A stretch of 64,000 bases of DNA from Clostridium sp. MCC353. Its GTDB lineage: Bacteria > Bacillota > Clostridia > Lachnospirales > Lachnospiraceae. The notes beneath the pieces were generated by a model, which saw nothing but the letters and a program-made list of their open reading frames with translations, made no database searches and was not told the origin of the DNA. Position numbers and translations under genes: made by a program. Positions 29,502-37,448 of the stretch are shown one piece after another. Numbering within the stretch: the first letter of the stretch is position 1; each line of letters opens with the position of its first letter. The stretch is taken from assembly GCF_018785315.1 (NCBI RefSeq), contig NZ_WQPN01000003.1, forward strand, positions 1 to 64,000. The letters are read 5' to 3'.

Positions 29502-30393
29502 TCCGTCTGAACACCACCTTCCTCATCAAAAATACCAATGTCATAACAATTACAAACAACACTACCGTTATAGCGGCTGCTGAGCCAAAATCATTTGCCG
29601 CGAACGAAGTTTTATACAAATAGATTCCGATCACAGGCAGCTGCTGTGTCAAAAGGTAGATATCGTCAAACTTATAGAAATTCCATATCATACGGAGGGT
29701 TGCCACGGATGAAACCACTGGCAGGATTTCCGGCAGGGTGATATAACGGAATTTCCCCCAGGCTCCGGCCCCGTCAATTTCCGCCGCTTCATACATGGAA
29801 GTATCCACTGCCTGAAGCGCCGCCAGTATCATCATAAAGGCATATGGGAACAGCCGCCAGGTATCAAATACCACCACAGAAGCGAAGGCGAACCAGATAT
29901 TGTCAAACCATGCCGGCGCAGTCTCCAGAAGATGCAGGACGTCAATCAGAATATAATTGACAACTCCATACATGGCGTTGAACATGTATTTCCAAACATA
30001 TACCAGGGATATCATGGGCGTAACATAGGATAACAGGATCAGCGACCTGGCAATTCCCCTGCCGGGGAACTGCCTGTTAAACAAAATTGCCACGCCTAAA
30101 CCAATGCCAGTAGACAAGGTAACGCTGACAGCTACAAAAAGGACGGTTGTTATCAGCACTTTATAAAATTCCTTGTCCGTGAGCAGCCGCATATAATTAT
30201 CCAGCCCTACAAAAACATCCGGCTTTTTGGGATTTAAAGCCACATCAAAAAAACTCAGCCGTATATTGTACAAAATAGGATATAAAATAACCAGCGCAAT
30301 CAGCAAAACCACCGGCAGGATCAGCACAAATCCCAGGATACTGTCCTTCTGCCCCATTGTTAACGGCTTTCTCTCGTTCCATCTTCTCATCAT
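29491..30393 (-). CDS. Sugar ABC transporter permease (MalF type)
   Basis: 300 residues with six predicted membrane helices starting LGFVLILPVVLLIALVILYP. The EAA motif is YEAAEIDGAGAWGKFRYITL near residue 208. Forms the translocation channel with the MalG-type permease. A 32-nt gap follows the binding-protein gene. Confidence 0.93.
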   Translation of the reverse strand: MMRRWNERKPLTMGQKDSILGFVLILPVVLLIALVILYPILYNIRLSFFDVALNPKKPDVFVGLDNYMRLLTDKEFYKVLITTVLFVAVSVTLSTGIGLGVAILFNRQFPGRGIARSLILLSYVTPMISLVYVWKYMFNAMYGVVNYILIDVLHLLETAPAWFDNIWFAFASVVVFDTWRLFPYAFMMILAALQAVDTSMYEAAEIDGAGAWGKFRYITLPEILPVVSSVATLRMIWNFYKFDDIYLLTQQLPVIGIYLYKTSFAANDFGSAAAITVVLFVIVMTLVFLMRKVVFRRNAA

Positions 30394-30425
30394 TCACAGC
30401 ACCTTCTGCCCTTTATTCCATACCA

Positions 30426-31769
30426 TTATCTGTTCACGATTTTTTCCATATCAGCCTGAGCCTTGTCCATCGCCTCATCCAAGTCCTGACCCTGCACCAG
30501 GATCTGGTTGATCGTTTTTCCTATAATCATCGCATTGATAATGGAACCGGCCGAAGGATTGGTCACTCCGTTTTGTGTGCCGAATACTTTCAGGCTGTCA
30601 AAAGCCGCCGGCACCTTTTTTGCCTCCTCACCATACGCTTTTAAAACATCCGCAGATGTATATTCAGGATTTTCCGCCACTGATTTCAGAACCGGATTCG
30701 GTCCTCCCGGAGCGATATGCAGCAGTTTAATGTTCATGTCATCGTTCAGAAGCCAGGTGATGAATTTTTTAGCCGCCTCCGTCTCCTGGGGCGTAATCGT
30801 ATTGGAAATCGTATAAGTGCTTGGGGAACCGAATACGGCCCCATTTTTATTCTTAGGAACGCAGTAGCCGATTTTATCAGCCATTCCGGCCCGGTATAAA
30901 GGTCCCATGATGTAAGAGGAGAAGGTGCACATGGCTGTATTTCCTCCCACCATGGCATCACGGATCTGTGTTACTCCATTGGATCCCGGAAGCGTGTACT
31001 GGTACAGGTCTTTATAAAACGCCATGGCCTCTTTCATCTCCGGAGAATTAAACTGCGGTTTTCCATCAGCATCAAATAATTCCGCTCCGTTGGAACCGGC
31101 AATCATCTGGAAATTCTGCTGTGATACCGCCGATTCCTCCGTTCCAAACAAAATGCCGTACATCTTGCCCGCCGGATCATGAAATGCCTTGGCTGCTGTC
31201 AGTATATCTTCCCATGTTTCAGGGGCCTTCAGCCCTTTTTCCTCAAACAAGTCTTTTCTGTACCAGATTCCTGAAACCCAGGCGGTAATGGGAACGCCGA
31301 TCATCCCCTCCCCGTCGGTGGAATTAAGCATCTGTAAAATCTGGTCATAGAATTTATCCCGCCCGAATTCCTCCACCACTTCTTTATTGGCAGCGGTATT
31401 AATCATCTCTTCTTCATCCAGCATCTGCATCAGGGAAGCGGAGGAGGCCACCAAAGCCGGCATCTCTCCGCCGGAAATCAGGGTTTTAACTTTCGTTTCA
31501 AAACCGTCTTCCGATACGGGAAGCTGCTTCACCGTAATATCCGGGTTCTCTGCCATAAATGCGTCAATAATCTCCTGAAGAGCCTTGATACGGTCCTCCT
31601 CAGCCTCATCATGCATCAGTTCTATGGTGACTGTCTCCTCTGCACCGGCGGTTTCTGCCGCTTCCGATTTGCTTCCTGTCTCAGAAGGCGCCGCCCCCTG
31701 GGCGCATCCTGTCAATAGAGCCCCTGCTAAAACAAGCGATAATCCTCTGCTCACTAATTTTTTCTTCAT
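30426..31769 (-). CDS. Sugar ABC transporter substrate-binding lipoprotein
   Basis: 447 residues of the extracellular binding protein family 1. The lipobox is TGC (ALLTGCAQG), then a Glu/Ala linker. VTIELMHDEAEEDRI begins the first lobe, and GVPITAWVSGIWYRKDLFEE (about 158-177) lies in the ligand hinge. First gene of the ten-gene operon, under a LacI-type operator. The binding target is inferred to be a sulfated glucoside or oligosaccharide. Confidence 0.93.
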   Translation of the reverse strand: MKKKLVSRGLSLVLAGALLTGCAQGAAPSETGSKSEAAETAGAEETVTIELMHDEAEEDRIKALQEIIDAFMAENPDITVKQLPVSEDGFETKVKTLISGGEMPALVASSASLMQMLDEEEMINTAANKEVVEEFGRDKFYDQILQMLNSTDGEGMIGVPITAWVSGIWYRKDLFEEKGLKAPETWEDILTAAKAFHDPAGKMYGILFGTEESAVSQQNFQMIAGSNGAELFDADGKPQFNSPEMKEAMAFYKDLYQYTLPGSNGVTQIRDAMVGGNTAMCTFSSYIMGPLYRAGMADKIGYCVPKNKNGAVFGSPSTYTISNTITPQETEAAKKFITWLLNDDMNIKLLHIAPGGPNPVLKSVAENPEYTSADVLKAYGEEAKKVPAAFDSLKVFGTQNGVTNPSAGSIINAMIIGKTINQILVQGQDLDEAMDKAQADMEKIVNR

Positions 31770-31816
31770 CCCATCTTCTCCTTTTCTTCTTTACCAGTTT
31801 GTCCTGCAGCTTGTTA

Positions 31817-31854
31817 AAATAATCTTGTTTCTATGGTTATGACAACGTTGTCAT
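31817..31854 (-). promoter_or_regulatory. Promoter and perfect LacI operator of the sulfatase operon
   Basis: ATGACAACGTTGTCAT (31839-31854) is a perfect 16-bp palindrome with the central CG of LacI-family operators. On the minus strand TTGTCA (31845-31840) inside it, 17 bp and TTATTT (31822-31817) form a promoter, so a bound repressor would cover the -35 box. Confidence 0.75.
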
Positions 31855-31861
31855 TAACGCG

Positions 31862-32866
31862 CTACGTTGATTTCCGTTCCATAATCCTGGATGGAAATTT
31901 AAATACCTTCTGCCGCCCCTCTTTTCGTCCTTCCGTGATTTCACCCACCACAAAATCCATGCAGCACCGGGCCAGCGTCTTAAAATCCTGCTCCACCGTG
32001 GATATGGGGGGGCTGAGAAACTCTCCCAATGGAATATTGTCGATCCCAAGCACCGCTATGTCTTCCGGTATTCTGTATCCATGTTCATAAATCCCACGGT
32101 ATACGCCAACTGCCCTCTCATCTCCGGAAACAAAAAATACGCGGATATCACATTCTTTCAGAACTTGTACAGCTTTTTGATACGCTTTTTCTACGGTATC
32201 AACTCCTGTAAATATATAGTACTTTGCCTGTTTCTCCTTCATGGCTGTTTCAAATCCAAGGATACGAAGCTGTGTGGACCGGAATCTCTCCTCTCCAATA
32301 AATAACGCAATTCTGTCATATCCTTTTTCAGTGAGGTAAACCGCCCCCTGATATCCGATATCAAAGTTATCCAGGCTGACCGAAGGGATTTCCGGATCTT
32401 CCGATTCCCCGAATACCACAAAGGGGACATGATGTTTTTCAAAATACTCTACCCTGGGATCATTTAACGTATTTTCCAACAGGATGGCCCCGTCGGCAAT
32501 GCCGCTGGCAATCAGATAAAACCCGTCGGTTTCATCTTTTTCAAACCGTTCGCTGTTGGAGGGAGACAAAATCATCTTCATGGAACATTCTTTTGCGTAG
32601 GAAAATAAATACTTCAGCATTAAACTGTGCCAGGTGCTCAAATGTTCTTCTTTATGACGGTCGGCAAAAACTACGATGATATTGGTGCGGTTTTCCTTCA
32701 GGCCTTTTGCGAGAATATTGATCTGATACCCCTGTTCCTTTATCGCGAGATAAACTTTTTCCCTGGTTTCTTCACTGACCATTGGGCTGTTATTAATCAC
32801 TCTGGATACCGTTTTCATAGAGACGCCGCAGGATTCTGCTATATCGACGATCGTTGTTTTTCTCAT
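31862..32866 (-). CDS. LacI family transcriptional regulator 1
   Basis: About 334 residues. The N-terminal HTH is TIVDIAESCGVSMKTVSRVI, and the rest is a periplasmic-binding-like ligand domain ending with LGIDNIPLGEFLSPPISTVE. Three ATGs in a row start the frame; the third has the best spacing from AGAGG. Closely related to regulator 2 downstream in the window, including the recognition helix, so both should bind TGACAACG-type sites. Lies 8 nt from the operator of the sulfatase operon. Confidence 0.9.
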   Translation of the reverse strand: MRKTTIVDIAESCGVSMKTVSRVINNSPMVSEETREKVYLAIKEQGYQINILAKGLKENRTNIIVVFADRHKEEHLSTWHSLMLKYLFSYAKECSMKMILSPSNSERFEKDETDGFYLIASGIADGAILLENTLNDPRVEYFEKHHVPFVVFGESEDPEIPSVSLDNFDIGYQGAVYLTEKGYDRIALFIGEERFRSTQLRILGFETAMKEKQAKYYIFTGVDTVEKAYQKAVQVLKECDIRVFFVSGDERAVGVYRGIYEHGYRIPEDIAVLGIDNIPLGEFLSPPISTVEQDFKTLARCCMDFVVGEITEGRKEGRQKVFKFPSRIMERKST

Positions 32867-32892
32867 CATCATCCTCTTGTGTTTTTTTGTTT

Positions 32893-32935
32893 TGTCCTAC
32901 GTTGTCATAATAGAATATTTTATAATATATGTCAA
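32893..32935 (-). promoter_or_regulatory. Promoter and operator of LacI regulator 1
   Basis: Minus strand TTGACA (32935-32930), 17 bp, TATTAT (32912-32907), followed at once by TGACAACGTAGGACA (32907-32893), an imperfect version of the palindrome at 31839-31854. This indicates auto- or cross-regulation. Confidence 0.75.
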
Positions 32936-32995
32936 TGATTTTCTGTAAATTCTTTTGTTTTAGTCATTTTGCATAATATCAGGATTACGAATTTA

Positions 32996-34012
32996 TTAAA
33001 ATTGCCCTTTATCTGTTTTGGTGGATTCCCTCTCAACTACAGAAGAAGGCAGAAAAATCTGTTTTCTGTCCCATGGGCTTCCCTCCTGGCTGCTGGAAAG
33101 CAGCTCCTGCAAAAGGGAAATACACTGCTCTGCCAGATTATCGAAATCCTGTTTCAGCGATGAAAGCGACGGATAGATCTGATCATTGATCGGAAGGCTG
33201 TTTGTGGCAAAAACCGCCGTATCTTCCGGAATCCTTTTATGGCACTCCGCCGCAGCCCGGTATACTCCCAGAAAACAGTCGCCGTTTACAAAAATACAAT
33301 CCGCCCTGTCTGCTTCCAGCAGCTCCTTCGCTCTCTCACAGGCAATTTGAGGCGTGTTGACCCCATAGATTACGGTTCCCTTTGGAACCGCGTCCAAAAA
33401 ACCTTTCACCCGCAGCTCTGTTGAGTAATACCCTTTTTCAGCCGCGAAATAATAGATATTTTTATACTCTTTCTCCTTTAAATACGTTCCGCCCATATGT
33501 CCCAGATTGTAGTTATCCAGGCTGACCGCGGGAATCCCCTCTTCTTTTGGCTGGCCCAACAGCACATATGGCGTGTTGGTTCTCTCAAGATACCCCAGTC
33601 TCTGGTCATTCTCCACATACTCGAAAAGGATAGCCCCGTCGGCTATGCCGCTTGACAGCAGATAAAAACCGTCGGTTTCATCCCCTTTATATCCCTGGCT
33701 GTCAGAAGGGGATACGATTACTTTCAGGCCAATGCCGTTGGCATACCGGAAAAGATGCTTTAACATATTGCTGCGCCAGGCATTCATATACTCCCCGTTG
33801 TTTTTATCCAGAAAAATGATGATGATATTGGTCCGGTTCTGTTTTAACCCCTTCGCGAGAAGGTTAATCTGAAACCCGCACTGATCCATGTAATCCCTTA
33901 CAAGCTTCAGCGTCTTAGGGCTGACCTGCTCCGGATGGTTAATCACTCTGGATACCGTTTTTAAGGATACCCCGCATTTCTCTGCAATCTGCATCATATT
34001 CGCTTTTTCCAA
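32996..34012 (-). CDS. LacI family transcriptional regulator 2
   Basis: 338 residues with the HTH MQIAEKCGVSLKTVSRVINH and a ligand domain whose sequence runs parallel to regulator 1 (KGLKQNRTNIIIIF against KGLKENRTNIIVVF; DETDGFYLLSSGIADGAILF against DETDGFYLIASGIADGAILL). A recent tandem duplication is inferred. The ligand-pocket regions differ more than the HTH, so the two may sense different sugars at shared operators. Confidence 0.9.
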   Translation of the reverse strand: MEKANMMQIAEKCGVSLKTVSRVINHPEQVSPKTLKLVRDYMDQCGFQINLLAKGLKQNRTNIIIIFLDKNNGEYMNAWRSNMLKHLFRYANGIGLKVIVSPSDSQGYKGDETDGFYLLSSGIADGAILFEYVENDQRLGYLERTNTPYVLLGQPKEEGIPAVSLDNYNLGHMGGTYLKEKEYKNIYYFAAEKGYYSTELRVKGFLDAVPKGTVIYGVNTPQIACERAKELLEADRADCIFVNGDCFLGVYRAAAECHKRIPEDTAVFATNSLPINDQIYPSLSSLKQDFDNLAEQCISLLQELLSSSQEGSPWDRKQIFLPSSVVERESTKTDKGQF

Positions 34013-34035
34013 TGTGATAGATCCCCCTGTCTGTT

Positions 34036-34079
34036 TTGTCTTACGTTATCATTTTAATGCCCGCACCTGTGTTTGTCAA
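34036..34079 (-). promoter_or_regulatory. Promoter and operator of LacI regulator 2
   Basis: Minus strand TTGACA (34079-34074), 17 bp, TAAAAT (34056-34051), then AATGATAACGTAAGACAA (34053-34036), the same imperfect operator type as at regulator 1. Confidence 0.7.
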
Positions 34080-34165
34080 TTATGTTAATCTAATGGCAGT
34101 ATTCTACTACCAGTGCTCGTAAAACTATGATATACTAAAATAAAAGCCGGGAGAGGGTGTATAAT

Positions 34166-34318
34166 ATGAGAAAATCATTAATTTTATTAACTGCAGCATC
34201 AATAAGCATGGCTGCTTCCTTTTCCTCATTTGCGGGGGAGTGGAAACAGGATGAAACCGGATGGTGGTATGATAATGGGGATTCTACATATGCCAAAGAT
34301 GGATGGAATTGGATATGA
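34166..34318 (+). pseudogene. Remnant of a choline-binding-repeat surface protein
   Basis: From the ATG at 34166 the frame encodes a 24-residue signal peptide (KSLILLTAASISMAASFSSF), then GEWKQDETGWWYDNGDSTYA and DGWNWI, a cell-wall (choline-binding-like) repeat, before a TGA. The tail GYDGEPVDPDSLMTELIMS continues in another frame to a TAA, as expected after a deletion or frameshift. An RBS-like GGGAGAGGG is present, so a short secreted peptide could still be made. Confidence 0.6.
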
Positions 34319-34532
34319 TGGTGAGCCTGTTGATCCTGATTCATTAATGACTGAACTGATTATGAGTTAAAAAATACCATAGCTTCATTATCGTGGCTAT
34401 GCTAGCAGGCTCCCGCCAAGTTTTTTTTGACATTGACACATATGCTGAGTTACAAATAATGGGGTACTCTTCCCTGTATCAAAAAAACTTGGATTTTAAA
34501 TAATATGGCACGCTAATACTAAGGAGGATCTT
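34319..34532. other. Intergenic leader of the Ltp lipoprotein
   Basis: CAAGTTTTTTTTGA (34417-34430) and TCAAAAAAACTTG (34479-34491) form an imperfect inverted repeat. TTGACA at 34427-34432 and again at 34433-34438 offer -35 boxes, but the -10 match is poor. A good RBS (AAGGAGGATCTT) ends the stretch. Confidence 0.4.
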
Positions 34533-35339
34533 ATGAAAAAGCATTTTATTATTTTATCTTTACTTGTTTTATCTTTAACCGCATGCAGTAATGGAGTGTC
34601 ACAAAGTGATTATGACAGCCTGAAGGCAGACTACGAAAATCTAAAGGGCAAATATGAAGAGGCTTTGGAAAAACTCGAGGATAACAGTTCGAAGTCTTCT
34701 GGTAAATCAAGTAAGTTATTAAATAAAGTTTCAGATTTTACAGATTCGAAAATTAAAGGAACTACAGTTGCTGAGGCACAGATTGGTACAAATAAATTAC
34801 TGTACATAACCACCACATCGGATTCCGAGGATGTATCTGACCGGGTAGGTGAATTATTACTAAAAGACTGGTTTGATTATGACTATGTATTGTGGACACG
34901 TTGCAACAATTATGATCCAATATTTACTGTCCGGTATGAAAAAGATACTAATGCTTTACTTTCTCATTTTTGGATTAGCGATACAGAATCATCTTCTTCA
35001 TCCTCATCAACCAAAAAATCCACTGGAAATAAAGCCTCCTCTAACAATATATCATTGGGAAAAAAGAATGCATTAAATTCTGCTCTTTCTTATTTAAACG
35101 TTCTTTCTTTTTCCTACAGCGGATTGATCGAGCAGTTGGAGTATGAGGGATATTCCATAGAAGAAGCAACTTATGCAGCAGATAATTGCGGTGCAGATTG
35201 GAATGCGCAGGCTGCCAAGAAAGCACAAGAATATATTAGCGTTTTATCATTCTCACGTTCAGGCTTGATTGAGCAGCTTGAATATGATGGTTTTACTAAT
35301 GCACAGGCAGAATATGGTGCAGCAGCTGTAGGATATTAA
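34533..35339 (+). CDS. Ltp-family (host cell surface-exposed) lipoprotein
   Basis: 268 residues: lipobox TAC (SLTACSNG), a coiled-coil heptad stretch (DYDSLKADYENLKGKYEEAL, about 28-47), a Ser/Lys linker, a central beta-rich region, a second Ser-rich linker, then two tandem Ltp repeats of about 45 residues. Repeat hallmarks are ALNSALSYLNVLSFSYSGLI, EQLEYEGYSIEEATYAADNC and GADWNAQAAKKAQEYI. Ltp of phage TP-J34 gives superinfection exclusion; chromosomal relatives mostly have unknown roles. Possible prophage or defence remnant, but no other phage genes are adjacent. Confidence 0.85.
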   Translation: MKKHFIILSLLVLSLTACSNGVSQSDYDSLKADYENLKGKYEEALEKLEDNSSKSSGKSSKLLNKVSDFTDSKIKGTTVAEAQIGTNKLLYITTTSDSEDVSDRVGELLLKDWFDYDYVLWTRCNNYDPIFTVRYEKDTNALLSHFWISDTESSSSSSSTKKSTGNKASSNNISLGKKNALNSALSYLNVLSFSYSGLIEQLEYEGYSIEEATYAADNCGADWNAQAAKKAQEYISVLSFSRSGLIEQLEYDGFTNAQAEYGAAAVGY

Positions 35340-35360
35340 TTTTTTATAGATAATACAGAA

Positions 35361-35394
35361 AAAGCCGTCCCTGGCGCAAACCAGGAACGGCTTT
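35361..35394 (+). terminator. Hairpin between the Ltp lipoprotein and the convergent isomerase
   Basis: AAAGCCGTCCCTGG (35361-35374) pairs with CCAGGAACGGCTTT (35381-35394) with one mismatch. It can terminate in both directions though the T-runs are short. Confidence 0.65.
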
Positions 35395-35436
35395 CCTATG
35401 GATGTAACCAACCTCTGACAGCAGCAGAAAGAGAAT

Positions 35437-36333
35437 TTATCCTGCGTCCGCCTCTCCAATGGTCAGCAAATACCGCCCAATCTCATAACTCAGCCGCAAA
35501 GCCGTGGGCAGCACCTCATCCGGCAGCCGGTTGGCAAAATTATGGGCTTCAAAGGAAAAATCCCCCTGATACCCGATCTCCTTCAGCGTCTTCATGATGA
35601 TCTCCCATTTCATATCGCCAAAGTAAGGCATGATATGCATCAGGGACGCGTCCGTGCTGCTGTGGGTATCCGACACATGGGTTGCCATCAGCCGCCTTCC
35701 GATGTGCAGGAGGGCTTCTCTCTGATCCTGTTTCATGATCTCCCCGTGTTCGAAATCCCAGCATATGCCGATTTCCGGCGTATGTAAAGCGTCGATCAGA
35801 TCCACCAGCTCCTCGGGGCTGGAACAGTATTTCCTTATGGGAGCCATGGAATAATCACACATGTTCTCAATAGCCAGTTTGATTCCAAACCGCCCTGCGT
35901 CCTCTATGAGCCTGGAAAAGTACTCATAATTGGCCCGCCGGGAATTGCCCACAAGGCAGGCCGTCTCCCTGACCGTCTCCGGGTGGGTGACGCACACCTC
36001 AGCCCCCAAAACCGCGCAGCACTCAATGGAACGGAGCACCAGCTCCTGCTGATACCTCTTCTCTTCTTCCGATAATCCGGACGATAAAAAGTCGTAAAAA
36101 TGAGCGTGGCACTGCCCGAAGGACACCCCGAGCCGTCTCATCTCCATGGCCGTATCCTCGATCCAGTCCCTCCATCCTTCCGTCAGAAAGGGCGAGCCCG
36201 GAAGAACCCAGTCGTAAAAGCACATGTCAAATCGGTCAAATCCCGCTTCTTTTGCCATGCTAAGCGTTTCCTTCAGCGGCACCGTCCGGCCGCCCGGCCG
36301 GGAAAACAGTATATTCGTTGATGTCGATAATCT
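35437..36333 (-). CDS. Sugar phosphate isomerase/epimerase (TIM barrel)
   Basis: About 298 residues from MRLSTSTNILFSRPGGRT; GGAGGAATTTT is its RBS and overrides an upstream ATG. Superfamily metal positions are LAIENMCDYSM (E), IGICWDFEHGEIMKQD (D, H), ATHVSDTH (H, D) and FSFEAHNF (E). It follows the nucleoside hydrolase by about 35 nt. A role in reworking the sugar freed by the hydrolase is plausible but unproven. Confidence 0.88.
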   Translation of the reverse strand, partial: RLSTSTNILFSRPGGRTVPLKETLSMAKEAGFDRFDMCFYDWVLPGSPFLTEGWRDWIEDTAMEMRRLGVSFGQCHAHFYDFLSSGLSEEEKRYQQELVLRSIECCAVLGAEVCVTHPETVRETACLVGNSRRANYEYFSRLIEDAGRFGIKLAIENMCDYSMAPIRKYCSSPEELVDLIDALHTPEIGICWDFEHGEIMKQDQREALLHIGRRLMATHVSDTHSSTDASLMHIMPYFGDMKWEIIMKTLKEIGYQGDFSFEAHNFANRLPDEVLPTALRLSYEIGRYLLTIGEADAG

Positions 36334-36368
36334 CATAAAATTCCTCCATGCCGGAGCGTTTTTCATTC

Positions 36369-37325
36369 TTACTTCTCTGGCCTAATTTTCTCATTTCCCA
36401 TCACACGGCGGGCCAGAAGTTCTGTCAGCATTTCAAAATCAAAGCTGTAAGCCGCATAAAGGTCTGAAGCATTATTAAAATTCCCCACATTGTCAAACAG
36501 CGTCATCCCTGTGGTCAGCTCTCCCGCTGTCTCCACCGCCGCCTTTCCCCTGACAAACCGGGCAATCTCAGGCTTAACGGCACAGGCCACCGCCATGGCG
36601 TCCACGAAAAGTCCAGACGGTTCCAGGCCCCTGGTGGCCAGGAAACGCTTGGCATCGGTCAGGAACCCGTAAGGCATGGTTCCCGGTGTCCCGGAATTCA
36701 CCAGCTTCTCATGGATTTCGTTGGTCAGCTGCCCTGTCACATCCACTCCCATGGCCCAGACGGGGATGCCGGATTCCATCACAATCTTAGCCGCCTCCGG
36801 GTCCACGCACACATTCCATTCTTTTCTGGCGTTGTACCAGCCCTCTTTCCGGCTGACGCCGTAGGAACCGTTGATGGTAACGATGGAGGCCAGGTTTTTC
36901 GTGAAATCAGGATCTTTTTCAATGGCAAGGGCCAGGTTGGTCATGGGCGCCGTGGAAATGACTGTCAATTCTCCCGGATACTGCTTTGCGGTTTCTATCA
37001 TCAGATCCACACCATTTTTATCACAGCAGGGCGTGCCCTTATATGGGAGAAATGTCTCCGCCATTCCATCCCGGCCGGAATAGATATCGTCCAGGCACAG
37101 GGTGCGTTTCAACGGTTTATCCGCGCCTTTGGCAACTGGTATATCCGTTCTTCCATAGTGTTCCATCACCTTCATGGCATTTTCCCCGCAGCGGTCCACA
37201 TCCCGGTTTCCCGCCACCACCGTGACCCCATGGACGGTCAGTTCTTCTGAATTTAACGCCAGCATCAGAGCCAGGGCGTCATCCGCTCCCGGATCGCAGT
37301 CTATTATTACGTGTTTTTTCTCCAT
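36369..37325 (-). CDS. Nucleoside hydrolase (inosine-uridine preferring family)
   Basis: 318 residues starting IIDCDPGADDALALMLAL, the DxDxGxDD calcium site of nucleoside N-ribohydrolases. Downstream are VAGNRDVDRC (V-x-GN-x-x), ITING and EWNVCVDPEAA, which complete the Ca and ribose pocket. Releases base and ribose from nucleosides. The usual active-site His region near 240 reads GLEPSGLFVDAMAVACAV, so specificity is unclear. About 120 nt downstream of the ABC binding protein and possibly in the same operon. Confidence 0.92.
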   Translation of the reverse strand: MEKKHVIIDCDPGADDALALMLALNSEELTVHGVTVVAGNRDVDRCGENAMKVMEHYGRTDIPVAKGADKPLKRTLCLDDIYSGRDGMAETFLPYKGTPCCDKNGVDLMIETAKQYPGELTVISTAPMTNLALAIEKDPDFTKNLASIVTINGSYGVSRKEGWYNARKEWNVCVDPEAAKIVMESGIPVWAMGVDVTGQLTNEIHEKLVNSGTPGTMPYGFLTDAKRFLATRGLEPSGLFVDAMAVACAVKPEIARFVRGKAAVETAGELTTGMTLFDNVGNFNNASDLYAAYSFDFEMLTELLARRVMGNEKIRPEK

Positions 37326-37448
37326 ATAACCGGTCCTTTCACATCCATAGTCTCATTATAATTTCTTACATAAACAATCTTTTGTATCAAGATTTTATTA
37401 TCTCCTTTTGTTTATAAACCTCATCCGCTTACCATATTATTCTATCTG

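Noticed and set aside
28665-30393. Complete self-sufficient ABC transporters with their own ATPase
   Set aside because: Neither sugar ABC operon (28665-31769 or 37449-40594) contains an ATP-binding subunit gene. A shared ATPase elsewhere is assumed.
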